A DNA stretch of 38,627 nt from an uncultured Kiritimatiellota bacterium (GCA_944389545.1 CALXMT010000024.1:1-38627); one strand, 5' to 3'; numbered from the stretch's first letter, positions 17,260 through 24,793 are shown. A program made the numbers and translations. Notes: generated by a model not told the origin, from the letters alone.

Positions 17260-17955
17260 TCATGCGAAGGGAATGAACTGATGGTACAAGAAAACGAAAT
17301 CCCCCACCCCATAATCCACGTGGTAATGCCCCACATACCACCGATGGAACGCAAGCCGCCCCCGAATCGACTCCAGCCACTGCTCCGTCGACCAATCGAT
17401 GGCACCAAAACGCTGCTCCCACGCCGCTTTGCGGCCCGGCGGCAACATCCCCTCCGGGCACGTGTGCGAGAGCACCGCATCCACCCGCCACCCCGCAGCC
17501 TCCAACGCCGCCTCCACGCGCGCCTTGATGGCGTCCGAGGGTTGCTCGTCCTCGAACCACGCCCAATGGTTGAGCAACCGCTGGAACTTGTCCGCGGAAT
17601 AGGCCCCGCCGATGACCAACGTCCGCTGTCCCCCAAGGTCATAAATCGCGCCATCCACAGGGAAAAGCTGATTCGGATAACGCGGGTCCACCCACACCTC
17701 GCCGCCGAAGGCCGCGCACCGTTCATAGCCGCGCACCCGCTCCGGACGTGCCTCGTGATTGCCATGTACGCAAAAGAAGGTAATGGGATACTGCGCCAAA
17801 TGCTGCTTCAGGGCCGTCGCCCGAGCGTCCCCATAATAATTGATCCCGGCGTCCCCCAAGACAATCAATGTATCTGCACGCGACGTTCCCTCGCGACGGC
17901 AAAACGCCGCCACCTCCTCAAATTCGCCATGCTTGTCCCCGGTCACCCAGATCAT
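17260..17955 (-). CDS. Metallophosphoesterase (calcineurin-like)
   Basis: A 231-residue cytosolic phosphoesterase-fold protein. It opens MIWVTGDKHGEF, the first metal-binding motif (usually GDxHG), followed by VLGDAGINYYG, VHGNHEARPE and later SHTCPEG and GHYHVD, which together supply the two-metal site. The substrate is not evident. The start chosen is the ATG at 17955, where homology begins; the open frame further upstream runs through intergenic repeats. TATAAT lies 6 bp before this ATG with no ribosome binding site, so the mRNA may be leaderless. It is first in an operon with ettA and ispF. Confidence 0.85.
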   Translation of the reverse strand: MIWVTGDKHGEFEEVAAFCRREGTSRADTLIVLGDAGINYYGDARATALKQHLAQYPITFFCVHGNHEARPERVRGYERCAAFGGEVWVDPRYPNQLFPVDGAIYDLGGQRTLVIGGAYSADKFQRLLNHWAWFEDEQPSDAIKARVEAALEAAGWRVDAVLSHTCPEGMLPPGRKAAWEQRFGAIDWSTEQWLESIRGRLAFHRWYVGHYHVDYGVGDFVFLYHQFIPFA

Positions 17956-17961
17956 GCCCTC

Positions 17962-17967
17962 ATTATA
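17962..17967 (-). promoter_or_regulatory. -10 box of the phosphoesterase-ettA-ispF operon
   Basis: TATAAT on the minus strand, preceded by TGC, ends 6 bp before the ATG. The -35 region falls in repeat R3 and is weak. Confidence 0.5.
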
Positions 17968-17982
17968 GCAAAGCCTCCAAGA

Positions 17983-18190
17983 GGGCGGCTTACGCCGCCC
18001 CGGAAAACGGAGAACAGAGAACAGAACGCCCCTGCGGGGCGACGGGTGGGATTCCCGAGAAACCGATAAAGCGCGAAACGGAGAACGGCGATCGCGATCA
18101 GCGGCGAAGTCACAGAGCGGCCGATGAAGCCCGAAGCGGCTCGCGCCCACTTGCGCCTTTGCGGTTCCCAATCTTTTCCCCGGACACTAT
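17983..18190. repeat. Intergenic repeat mosaic: R3 and R4
   Basis: R3 (AGGGCGGC-TTAC-GCCGCCCC, purine repeats, CGCCCC-TGC-GGGGCG) is followed by a decayed R4 in minus orientation that ends in TTGCGGTTCCC and a GGACACTATTGCTG end segment. Here the GCGGC slot stem has lost its partner (GCGGCGAAGTCAC). Confidence 0.65.
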
Positions 18191-18208
18191 TGCTGTCAAG
18201 CGAAGAGC

Positions 18209-18244
18209 AAAAAAAGCGCGGACGAGGTTGGGGCTCGTCCGCGC
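18209..18244 (-). terminator. Strong rho-independent terminator of an unassigned minus-strand transcript
   Basis: On the minus strand GCGCGGACGAG, a 7-nt loop and CTCGTCCGCGC form a perfect 11-bp stem followed by seven T. The nearest upstream minus-strand gene (Na/Pi cotransporter) already has a terminator at 18604-18630, so this one probably ends a separate short transcript. Confidence 0.75.
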
Positions 18245-18465
18245 CAGGGTGACACACAATGATGAAACGCAATCAAAAGGAGCTTTCTCGCAGAGAGAAT
18301 CCTGCCTTTTACTTTGTCTTACGAATGAACGATGCAAATGTGACAGGGAAATGCAAAAATTTTCACGCCTCTGTCATTTTTCTTCGTATTTGCCGTTGTT
18401 TCCAGTCTTCGCCTTACCGTGAACGATGAAGCGATCAAGGGGGCGGAGAGGGAGGCTAAAGGGTG
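18245..18465 (-). ncRNA. Candidate small RNA gene ending at the 18209-18244 terminator
   Basis: This ~220-bp stretch is clearly more AT-rich than its surroundings, has no convincing ORF or dispersed repeat, and ends on the minus strand at a strong terminator. It contains an internal inverted repeat TGACAG with CTGTCA around 18341-18376, flanked by T and A runs. No known RNA family (tmRNA, SRP, RNase P, 6S) could be recognised by eye, and no confident promoter was found. The call rests on context and composition only. Confidence 0.35.
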
Positions 18466-18580
18466 TTTTCTGGACCACTAAGGGTTTCGACCTCGACCAC
18501 TATAGGGTCTCGACCCCGACCCCTATAGTGGTTGACCGCGGACCCCTATAGGGTCTCAGAAAGGGCCCTTTAAGGGGCGT
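18466..18580. repeat. Phased array of short palindromes (family R6), second copy
   Basis: Palindromic motifs begin at 18473, 18495, 18518 and 18541, a 22-23-bp spacing equal to that of the array at 1318-1465. Examples are GACCACTATAGGGTC and GACCCCTATAGTGGT. The array ends with GGGTCTCAGAAAGGGCCC, the reverse of the start of the first array. Confidence 0.7.
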
Positions 18581-18603
18581 TTTCGGAGGCGGGGAGGAGG
18601 TAC

Positions 18604-18630
18604 AAAAAAGCCGCCGGGGACCGGCGACTT
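18604..18630 (-). terminator. Terminator of the Na/Pi cotransporter gene
   Basis: On the minus strand GTCGCCGG, TCC loop and CCGGCGGC are followed by TTTTTT, 24 bp past the stop codon. Confidence 0.7.
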
Positions 18631-18653
18631 GGAGAGGGAGATGGAGGTGGAAA

Positions 18654-20387
18654 TCAACGGGCCTCGTCGAGCATGGCCTCACCGATGTTGAGGCAGTCCT
18701 CTTTGAGGCGACGGTAGATATTGAGAACGTCGAGGACGATGACGACGCAGAGGGGGTCGATGGTGGGGTCGTGCTCGGCAAGACGGCGCATCTGGTCTTT
18801 GCGGATTTCCTTGACGCGGGCGGAGATGCCGGCGGCGTCGGGGTACATGTCAGCGAGAACGTCGGAGGCGTAGGCCTTGCCTTGGCGGAAGGATTCGGTG
18901 ACGGTGGCGGCGAAGGCGGCGCAGAGGTCGTGGAGGCCGAGGAGGGCCTGGCGGCCACGGTCGGAGAGTTTCATCTGGCTGCGACGGATGCGGATGAATT
19001 GCTTAAGGAGGGCGGCGACCTCGTCAGAGACAGACTCGTATTCATCGGCGACGCGCAGAAGCATACGGGAGCGGTAGGCGACGTCGGCGGGGAGATTGGT
19101 GGACATGATCTGGCCGAGGAAGGCGGAGACTTCGTGCTGGATGACGTCGAGTTCCTCTTCGCGGTGGAAGATGTCGTTTTCGAGGGTTTCGTTGGTCTTG
19201 CCGGCGAGAACGAGGCGGAAGTCGTCGAGGAGCTGCCCGCAACGGTCGGCCATGTGCTCGACCTCTTTGCGGGCCTGCTCGACGGCGACGACGGGGGCGA
19301 CCTTGAGGGGGTTGAGAAGGGCGAGGCGGGGGAGCTCGCGAACCTTGGGATCAGGGATGATGTGCTCAATGAGCCAGGCGTAGGGGCGGGTGAAGGGGAG
19401 GAAGATGCAGGTATTGATGGCGTTGAAGGCGGTGTGGACGCCGGCGACGGCGAAGGTGAGCTGCTCGGGGCCCATCGTGTCGATATGGAAGACACGGACG
19501 GCAATGGGGAGGACCAAGGGGAAGAGGGGCGCCATGATGAGGACGCCGATGACGTTGAAGAGGGAGTGGGCGAGGGCGGCGCGGCGGGCGTTGGTGGGGG
19601 CCTTGAGAGCGGCGAGCCAGGCGGTGACGGTGGTGCCGATGTTCATGCCAAGGACCAGACAGGCGGCGGTGTTGAAGTCGATGGCGCCATTGGCCACGAG
19701 GATGATGGCGATACCGGTGGTGGCGGAGGAGCTCTGAACGATGGCCGTGGCGACGGCGCCGACGAGGATGCACTTGAGCATGCCAATGACGGAGAAGGCG
19801 CCGTCCGCGCCGGTGGCGGAGAAGAGGGCCATGGCGTTGCGCATGCCCTGGGATTCGGAGATGGGCGAGAGGGCGCCGCTCATGAGCTCGAGGCCAAAGA
19901 AGATGAGGCCCAAGCCCAAGAGGATGAGGCCGATAAATTTCCAGCGCTCGCGGGTGGCGAAGAGGTAGAGGATGGCGGCGACGCCGATGATGGACATGAT
20001 GGCGGTGATGCCGACCTTCGGGAAGACGGCCACCAACCACGCGGTGACAGTGGTACCGATGTTCGCGCCGATGATCACGTTGATGGCCTGCAGGAGCGTC
20101 ATGATGCCGCTGGTCACCATGCCCACCACCATGACGGTGGTGACGGAGGAGCTCTGGATAATGGCGGTGACGATGGTACCCGTGGCGACACCGGCGAAGC
20201 GGTTGGTGGTGGCGGCAGCCACGACCTTGCGCATACGCGGCCCGGCGACGCCTTGGAGGCCCTCGGAGATTTGTTGCATCCCCAGCAGGAAGATGCCCAA
20301 GCCGCCGATGAGACAGGCAACGATGGCGGCGGCGCCTGCGCCCTCAATGACGGTAAATTGCTCAATGGCGGCCAGAAGGGTGTCCAT
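18654..20387 (-). CDS. Na/Pi cotransporter (NptA/PNaS family) with PhoU-like tail
   Basis: Sodium-dependent phosphate transporter of the inner membrane, 577 residues. Two inverted membrane repeats carry the family signature QSSS, at Gln78 (QSSSVTT) and Gln218 (QSSSATT), each near GANIGTTVTAW or GMNIGTTVTAW. About eight or nine hydrophobic segments lie within residues 20-360. The C-terminal ~200 residues (about 375-577) are charged and helical like PhoU domains, which occur in many bacterial members and probably regulate transport. AGGAGA precedes the ATG. It sits behind the terminator of the thioredoxin-LysM pair, so it is probably transcribed on its own. Confidence 0.93.
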   Translation of the reverse strand: MDTLLAAIEQFTVIEGAGAAAIVACLIGGLGIFLLGMQQISEGLQGVAGPRMRKVVAAATTNRFAGVATGTIVTAIIQSSSVTTVMVVGMVTSGIMTLLQAINVIIGANIGTTVTAWLVAVFPKVGITAIMSIIGVAAILYLFATRERWKFIGLILLGLGLIFFGLELMSGALSPISESQGMRNAMALFSATGADGAFSVIGMLKCILVGAVATAIVQSSSATTGIAIILVANGAIDFNTAACLVLGMNIGTTVTAWLAALKAPTNARRAALAHSLFNVIGVLIMAPLFPLVLPIAVRVFHIDTMGPEQLTFAVAGVHTAFNAINTCIFLPFTRPYAWLIEHIIPDPKVRELPRLALLNPLKVAPVVAVEQARKEVEHMADRCGQLLDDFRLVLAGKTNETLENDIFHREEELDVIQHEVSAFLGQIMSTNLPADVAYRSRMLLRVADEYESVSDEVAALLKQFIRIRRSQMKLSDRGRQALLGLHDLCAAFAATVTESFRQGKAYASDVLADMYPDAAGISARVKEIRKDQMRRLAEHDPTIDPLCVVIVLDVLNIYRRLKEDCLNIGEAMLDEAR

Positions 20388-20436
20388 ACTAATCTCCTGC
20401 TAACGAAATCCTAACGTTAAGGGCGAAATGAAGCAC

Positions 20437-20476
20437 AAAAAAAGAGGGCGGGGCGGTCTGGCCGCCTCGCCCGCTT
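20437..20476 (-). terminator. Terminator of the thioredoxin-LysM operon
   Basis: On the minus strand GGGCGAGGCGG, CCAGA loop and CCGCCCCGCCC are followed by TCTTTTTTT, immediately past the LysM gene. Weak T-richness on the other strand as well. Confidence 0.8.
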
Positions 20477-20482
20477 TTATCC

Positions 20483-21022
20483 TCAAGGGTCGGGAATGAA
20501 GAGTTTCTGCCCGACCTGGAGTTTGGAGGGGTCGGTGATCTTGTTGGCCCGCATAATGGTGCGGACGGGCACGCCATAGGCCTGGGCGATGGCCGAAAGG
20601 GTCTGCCCGGACTCGACCACATGGCTGTAGCCGGAACCGCGCGACTGGGCGGCAGCGGCCTTGGCGGCGGCTTCGGCGGCCTTGGCCTGACGCTCGGAGA
20701 GCTTGGCCATACGACCGGAAAGGTCATTGACAATCTCACCGCGCATGGCCTCTTGCGAGGAACGCAGGGCCGCGAGGTCGGCTCGCAGGGCCGCGACCTC
20801 ATCCTTGGTGGCGAGGTCGGAGTCGCCGGCGCCGCGCTCGATGGCGGCAAGACGGGTGGAGAGGTTGTTTTGGCGCTGCTCGACGGCGTCAATGCGCGCG
20901 GCGAGACGCTGAACGGAGAGATGAAGCTCGCGGAGGACCTGCTGTTGCTGGGCCACGGCGCGCTGGGCCAAGCCGGGCGCCGCGACAAGCAAGGCCAGTG
21001 TCAGAAGGAGCGCGCCTTTCAC
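20483..21022 (-). CDS. Periplasmic coiled-coil protein with C-terminal LysM domain
   Basis: A 179-residue exported protein. A signal peptide ends near PGLAQ (about 20); residues 25-120 are a heptad-rich coiled coil (IDAVEQRQNNLSTRLAAIE and following), then an Ala-rich linker; residues about 131-179 form one LysM domain (YSHVVESGQTLSAIA to LQVGQKLFIPDP), which binds peptidoglycan. The start is a GTG overlapping the thioredoxin stop (GTGA), so the two are translationally coupled. The layout recalls envelope organisers, but no catalytic domain is present and the exact role is unknown. Confidence 0.85.
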   Translation of the reverse strand: MKGALLLTLALLVAAPGLAQRAVAQQQQVLRELHLSVQRLAARIDAVEQRQNNLSTRLAAIERGAGDSDLATKDEVAALRADLAALRSSQEAMRGEIVNDLSGRMAKLSERQAKAAEAAAKAAAAQSRGSGYSHVVESGQTLSAIAQAYGVPVRTIMRANKITDPSKLQVGQKLFIPDP

Positions 21023-21342
21023 AGCGCGGCCTGCTCAAGCTTCTGGACGAGGACGTCGGCGCGGGTGACACCGACCATGCGGTCGATGGGCTGGCCGTCC
21101 TTGAAGAGAATGATTGTGGGGATAGTCTGCACCTGGAACTTGACGGCGAGCGCGGGGACTTGGTCGATGTCCACCTTGCCCACGCGCACCTTGCCGGCGA
21201 GGTCGGCGGGGAGCTCCATCTTGTCCAGGATTGCACCCTGCATCTTGCAGGGGCCGCACCAAGTGGCCCAGAAGTCGACCAGCGCGACGCCGGAAGCGGT
21301 GGCGGCCTCGAAGGCCTGTTCGTCAAAATGCTCAACGTTCAT
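21019..21342 (-). CDS. trxA: Thioredoxin
   Basis: A 107-residue cytosolic thioredoxin with the redox motif W28-C29-G-P-C32, Asp23 in VDFWA, and the cis-proline motif TIPT. Length and absence of a signal peptide fit TrxA. The start is the ATG at 21342, where homology begins; the frame extends upstream through the promoter region. TATAAT lies about 34 bp upstream. It is the first gene of a two-gene operon with the LysM protein. Confidence 0.92.
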   Translation of the reverse strand: MNVEHFDEQAFEAATASGVALVDFWATWCGPCKMQGAILDKMELPADLAGKVRVGKVDIDQVPALAVKFQVQTIPTIILFKDGQPIDRMVGVTRADVLVQKLEQAAL

Positions 21343-21359
21343 GGTTGGTTCCTCACGTG

Positions 21360-21438
21360 ATGGTGAAACGCCTCCATTATAACACAGCGGCGCGGCGTGT
21401 GCTATCATAATAGACACGAACTTGCAACGGGAGCGTCC
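21360..21438. promoter_or_regulatory. Divergent promoter region between trxA and the TRIC-like gene
   Basis: On the minus strand TATAAT (21376-21381) faces trxA. On the plus strand TATCAT/CATAAT (21403-21411) faces the channel gene, whose GGGAG lies before the ATG at 21439. The -35 boxes are weak; the two promoters must overlap. Confidence 0.45.
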
Positions 21439-22143
21439 ATGGAACTCACCTTCCTTACCGAGCATCGCGATGCCATCATTCTGGCGTTGGACCTTTTCGG
21501 CACGGCCGTCTTCGCGGTCACCGGCGCCTTGCGCGGGTGGCGGAGCCGGTTGGATTTCTTTGGCGTGATTGTGCTGGCGTGCGCAGTGGGTATCGGCGGC
21601 GGCCTGATGCGCGATGCGCTCATCGGCGCGACGCCGGCGGCGGCCTTCCAGGACAGCCGTTATCTGATCATCTGCGCGCTGGTGGGCGGCGTTTCCTTCT
21701 ATGTAGCACCGCGCCTGAACGACCGCTGGAATGTGATTCCGGTGCTCGACGCGTTGGGTCTGGGCGTCTTCACGGCGATCGGGTGCGAGAAGGCGGCGAT
21801 GTATGAGTGCCAGTGGGTGGCGGTGGTATTATGCGGCGTGATGACGGCGGTGGGCGGCGGCGTCATCCGCGACGTGCTGGCGATGCGCATCCCGGCGGTG
21901 CTGCGGAGCGACTTCTACGCCACGGCCTCGGTGCTCGGCGGCGGACTCTTCCTGGCCATGCGCAAGTGGATGCCGGAATCGGACCTGGCCTACTTCTGGC
22001 GCTTCCTGGCGGTCTCGGCCTTCGTGCTTCTGGTGCGGTTGGTCGCGATGCGCTTCAAGTTCCGCCTGCCCGAGGCGCACACCGTCCCGGCACGCCAGCG
22101 CTGGCACCTCAAATACCCCAGATTGCGCCTGCCGAAAGAATGA
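21439..22143 (+). CDS. TRIC/UPF0126-family membrane channel protein
   Basis: A 234-residue polytopic membrane protein with the duplicated three-helix layout of the UPF0126/YicG family, now known as bacterial trimeric intracellular cation channels. The two repeat signatures are GGGLMRDALIG (about 53-63) and GGGVIRDVLA (about 138-147). About seven hydrophobic segments are visible. Some members are annotated as glycine transporters; the sequence does not distinguish these. The ATG at 21439 follows GGGAG; the open frame upstream lies in the divergent promoter. Confidence 0.88.
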   Translation: MELTFLTEHRDAIILALDLFGTAVFAVTGALRGWRSRLDFFGVIVLACAVGIGGGLMRDALIGATPAAAFQDSRYLIICALVGGVSFYVAPRLNDRWNVIPVLDALGLGVFTAIGCEKAAMYECQWVAVVLCGVMTAVGGGVIRDVLAMRIPAVLRSDFYATASVLGGGLFLAMRKWMPESDLAYFWRFLAVSAFVLLVRLVAMRFKFRLPEAHTVPARQRWHLKYPRLRLPKE

Positions 22144-22147
22144 CCCC

Positions 22148-22176
22148 TTGACGTGGACGCGCAAGTGTGGTATTCT
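22148..22176 (+). promoter_or_regulatory. Promoter of rpmE
   Basis: TTGACG, a 17-bp spacer and TATTCT, giving a leader of about 28 nt before the ATG at 22212. Confidence 0.65.
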
Positions 22177-22211
22177 TGCGTGACTTTTTGTGATTGAAAG
22201 GCTTTGCGACC

Positions 22212-22412
22212 ATGAAGAAGGATATCCACCCGAAGTACGAGGACGCGACGATCACCTGCGCCTGCGGGAACGTCATCCACACCCGTTCCACCGTCAAGGC
22301 TATGACCTGCAACGTCTGCTCCGCCTGCCACCCGTACTACACGGGCAAGAAGACGGTGATGGACACCGAGGGCCGCATCGACAAGTTCATGCAGCGCTAC
22401 GGCAAGAAGTAA
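22212..22412 (+). CDS. rpmE: Ribosomal protein bL31 (zinc-binding type)
   Basis: A 66-residue 50S subunit protein beginning MKKDIHPKY. Cysteines 16, 18, 36 and 39 (CAC and CSAC around the conserved [14 protein letters not shown]) mark the C+ zinc-binding form, which in other bacteria is expressed when zinc is sufficient. The ATG at 22212 gives the normal family start; a TTG further upstream is not supported. The gene is closely followed by a terminator and prfA, a common pairing. Confidence 0.95.
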   Translation: MKKDIHPKYEDATITCACGNVIHTRSTVKAMTCNVCSACHPYYTGKKTVMDTEGRIDKFMQRYGKK

Positions 22413-22429
22413 GCCGCGGCCAGCCCCGC

Positions 22430-22468
22430 AAAAAGACCGGCCGGGCCTATGGCCTCGCCGGCCTTTTT
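22430..22468 (+). terminator. Rho-independent terminator after rpmE
   Basis: AAAAAG, a GC-rich hairpin with CCGGC and GGCC paired to GGCC and GCCGG around a TAT loop, then CTTTTT. It may work in both directions. It separates rpmE from prfA only partly, because prfA begins 17 bp later with no visible promoter of its own. Confidence 0.75.
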
Positions 22469-22484
22469 GTCAAATCGCCCCGCC

Positions 22485-23567
22485 ATGCCCCTGATCGACC
22501 GTGAGCAAATCGCCGCGCGCCTGGCCGCGCTTCCCCAAGTGGAGGCGGCCTTGGCCGACCCTGCCGTCGCGGCGGACCGCGCCCGGTGCAAGACCGAACT
22601 GCGCAAGCTGACGGCCCTGCGCCGACTCGCGGCGGCCTCTGAGGAATATTTCCGTCTGCAGGACGACGCCGAGGCCGCCCGCGCCATGGCGGCGGACCCG
22701 GAGATGGCGGAATTGGCCCAAGAGGAGCTCGAACGCGTCGCGGCGGAGACCCCGGAAGCCGAGAAGCGTCTGCTCCATGCCCTCCTGCCGGAAGACCCGC
22801 TGGACGCACGCGACGCGATGGTCGAAATCCGCGCCGGCACGGGCGGCGAGGAGGCCGCGCTCTTCGCCGGGGACCTCTATAGAATGTATGCGCGCTGGGT
22901 GGAGGCGCATGGATTCTCCATCACGGTGATGGACCAATCGCCCAGCGAGTTGGGTGGTTTCAAGGAGATTGTCCTCTCCGTCTCGGGCGGGGAGCGACCC
23001 TATGGGCGGCTCCGCTTCGAGAGCGGCGGACACCGCGTCCAACGCGTCCCGGTGACCGAGTCGCAGGGGCGCATCCACACCTCGGCGGCCACCGTCATCG
23101 TCCTGCCCGCGGCCGACGCGGAGGACGGCCTGGAGATTCCGGAGAGCGAGCTGCGCATCGACATCTTCTGCGCGGGCGGCCACGGCGGCCAAGGCGTCAA
23201 CACCACCTACTCCGCCGTGCGCATCACGCACCTGCCCACGGGCCTTGTGGCGCAGTGCCAGGACGAGCGCAGCCAGCACCGCAACAAAGAGAAGGCCCTC
23301 GCCGTCCTCAAGGCCCGCATCCTCGATGCCCGCCGCCAGGCCGCCGAGGCCGCCGCCGGCGCCACCCGCCTGACGCTCCGCGGCTCGGGCGACCGTTCCC
23401 AGCGCATCCGCACCTACAACTTCCCGCAAAACCGCTTGACCGACCACCGCATCGGCCTCACGCTCTACGCCCTCGACCGTGTGATGGAGGGCGACCTGGA
23501 CCCCGTCTTGGGGCCATTGGAGGCCGCCGACCTCGAACAGCGTATCCACGCCGCACTTGGAGATTGA
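22485..23567 (+). CDS. prfA: Peptide chain release factor 1
   Basis: Class I release factor recognising UAA and UAG on the ribosome. The 360-residue length matches RF1 when started at the ATG at 22485; a possible upstream ATG at 22449 lies inside the terminator hairpin. The RF1-type codon-reading tripeptide is P189-V190-T191 in RVPVTE, rather than RF2's SPF. The hydrolysis motif is G234-G235-Q236 in GGHGGQGVNTTYSAVRIT, followed by HLPTG. The residue after GGQ is Gly rather than the usual His or Val. No prmC/hemK methylase gene follows; the next gene starts 1 bp downstream. Confidence 0.95.
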   Translation: MPLIDREQIAARLAALPQVEAALADPAVAADRARCKTELRKLTALRRLAAASEEYFRLQDDAEAARAMAADPEMAELAQEELERVAAETPEAEKRLLHALLPEDPLDARDAMVEIRAGTGGEEAALFAGDLYRMYARWVEAHGFSITVMDQSPSELGGFKEIVLSVSGGERPYGRLRFESGGHRVQRVPVTESQGRIHTSAATVIVLPAADAEDGLEIPESELRIDIFCAGGHGGQGVNTTYSAVRITHLPTGLVAQCQDERSQHRNKEKALAVLKARILDARRQAAEAAAGATRLTLRGSGDRSQRIRTYNFPQNRLTDHRIGLTLYALDRVMEGDLDPVLGPLEAADLEQRIHAALGD

Positions 23568-23568
23568 C

Positions 23569-24315
23569 ATGGGTTGTCTCGGGAGTATCCTCCAATTCTT
23601 CTTTTGGCTCATCGTGGTCAACTTCGCGTGGAACTTCCTCATCGCGCCGCTTGTCGGCGCCAAGCCCTCCCCGCAACGCACCGCCACCAACAAGACCCGT
23701 TTCTTGCGCCTGCTCATGCCGCTCTTGGCCAAGATTGCCAAGGCCGACGGCCGTGTCAGCGAGCATGAGATCGACCGAGTGGAGTCCATCTTCCGTACGC
23801 TTGAGCTCTCCCCCGAGGAGCGCCGCTACGCCGCGCAAATCTTCTCCGAAAGCAAAGACACGCCGGAGGAGTTCGACGCCGCGGCCGCCGCGTTCGCCAT
23901 GAACGTCTCCTCCTTTGAGCTCCGCACCATCACCTTCCAGTTTCTCGTTCTGGTCGCCAGCGCCGACGGCACCGTGTCCGCTGCCGAGCGCGCCATGCTC
24001 ATCCGCGCCGCCACGCGCTTCCGTATTCCGCCCCAACTGGCCGAGCAAATCTTCGCGCAGATGGCCGGCTCCCGCGCCCGCGGCGGCGCCCGCCCGTCCC
24101 GCCCGGAGGCCCCCTCCCGCGCCCAAGACCTCGCGCTCCTCGGCCTCCCCGCGAACGCCTCGGACGACGACATCCGCAAGGCCTACCGCAAGAAGGTCAA
24201 GGAACTCCACCCCGACCGTCTCCAGGCCCAAGGGCTCCCCGAGGCCATGCTCAAGCAGGCCTCTGAGCGCATGGCCGCCATCAACGCCGCCTACGCTCGC
24301 CTCATCGATAAGTAA
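23569..24315 (+). CDS. djlA: DjlA-like membrane-anchored TerB/DnaJ co-chaperone
   Basis: A 248-residue protein with an N-terminal membrane helix (about 6-30, FFFWLIVVNFAWNFLIAPL), a TerB-like helical domain (about 40-160, with KADGRVSEHEID and SADGTVSAAER metal-loop motifs), an Arg/Pro linker, and a C-terminal J domain (about 185-248) with the HPD tripeptide in KELHPDRL that stimulates DnaK. This order matches DjlA. The ATG at 23569 lies 1 bp after the prfA stop, so the two are probably co-transcribed. Confidence 0.88.
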   Translation: MGCLGSILQFFFWLIVVNFAWNFLIAPLVGAKPSPQRTATNKTRFLRLLMPLLAKIAKADGRVSEHEIDRVESIFRTLELSPEERRYAAQIFSESKDTPEEFDAAAAAFAMNVSSFELRTITFQFLVLVASADGTVSAAERAMLIRAATRFRIPPQLAEQIFAQMAGSRARGGARPSRPEAPSRAQDLALLGLPANASDDDIRKAYRKKVKELHPDRLQAQGLPEAMLKQASERMAAINAAYARLIDK

Positions 24316-24363
24316 GGTCCCCGCTTAACCGCAAAGACGCTAGGGGCGGCTTGCGCCGCCCCG

Positions 24364-24457
24364 GAGAACGGAGCGTGCAGCGGCGAAGCCGCAAACCTTC
24401 CACGGCCACAGAGAACGGAGCGTGCAGGCGCAGAGCGCCAAACCTTCCACGGCCACA
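24364..24457. repeat. 47-bp tandem duplication with swapped hairpin core
   Basis: Units 24364-24410 and 24411-24457 are identical over the first 16 and last 18 nt. The 13-nt centre differs: GCGGC-GAA-GCCGC in the first and GGCGC-AGA-GCGCC in the second. Both centres are perfect 5-bp stems with 3-nt loops. A related copy at about 37047-37092 on the minus strand has GGCGC-GAA-GCGCC. Confidence 0.8.
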
Positions 24458-24630
24458 GAACGCGCGGCAAGCACGTGACAGAGAGGTTGAGGGAGGAGTG
24501 ACAAAGACCCTTCCAATCAAACCAAGCCTCCAAACATCTACGCTTCCAACCTCCCGACGGTGAAGCCGCCTTGTTCTAGTGGTCCTAGTTATCTTATCAC
24601 GCCGCCTGAGATGACTTTGCAGGAAATCAC

Positions 24631-24723
24631 AGAAACGCAAGGGATGGGCACGGTAGAGAGGCGCGGAGCGCCGAACGGTGAAGGGCCCAGGCCCTTGCGT
24701 TCCTTTTGTGTCTTCGTGGAAAT
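24631..24723 (+). repeat. R2 hairpin repeat, copy b
   Basis: Outer stem ACGCAAGGG with CCCTTGCGT and slot GGCGC-GGA-GCGCC. The second stem is mispaired in this copy (GGGCAC against GGGCCC). Confidence 0.7.
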
Positions 24724-24780
24724 GAAGTCATCAAACACAAGCGCAACACTTCCCTGACACGCCCTAAACAAGGGGTGTGC

Positions 24781-24786
24781 TATACT
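24781..24786 (+). promoter_or_regulatory. -10 box of the OlsF-like gene (possible leaderless start)
   Basis: TATACT with preceding TGTGC lies 7 bp before the ATG at 24794, with no ribosome binding site. An imperfect inverted repeat, CACGCCC with GGGGTGTG (24758-24779), sits just upstream and could be an operator. Confidence 0.45.
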
Positions 24787-24793
24787 TTGCGGC

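Larger units (their letters stand above)
24316..24757. repeat. Large intergenic repeat mosaic: R3, 47-bp tandem, R7, R5, R2
   Basis: In order: R3 hairpin GGGGCGGC-TTGC-GCCGCCCC (24342-24362); two 47-bp tandem units (24364-24457); R7 (24458-24516, containing CGCGCGGCAAGC and GACAGAGAGGTTGAGGG, also found reversed at 34226-34290); R5 octamers (24517-24556); and R2 copy b (24631-24723). No ORF here looks like a gene. Confidence 0.7.

Noticed and set aside
17956-18171. N-terminal extension of the phosphoesterase
   Set aside because: The extension is translated R3/R4 repeat sequence; homology and the -10 box place the start at 17955.
18110-18337. 75-codon minus-strand ORF over the small-RNA candidate
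   Set aside because: It runs through the terminator hairpin and into repeat R4, and has no ribosome binding site.
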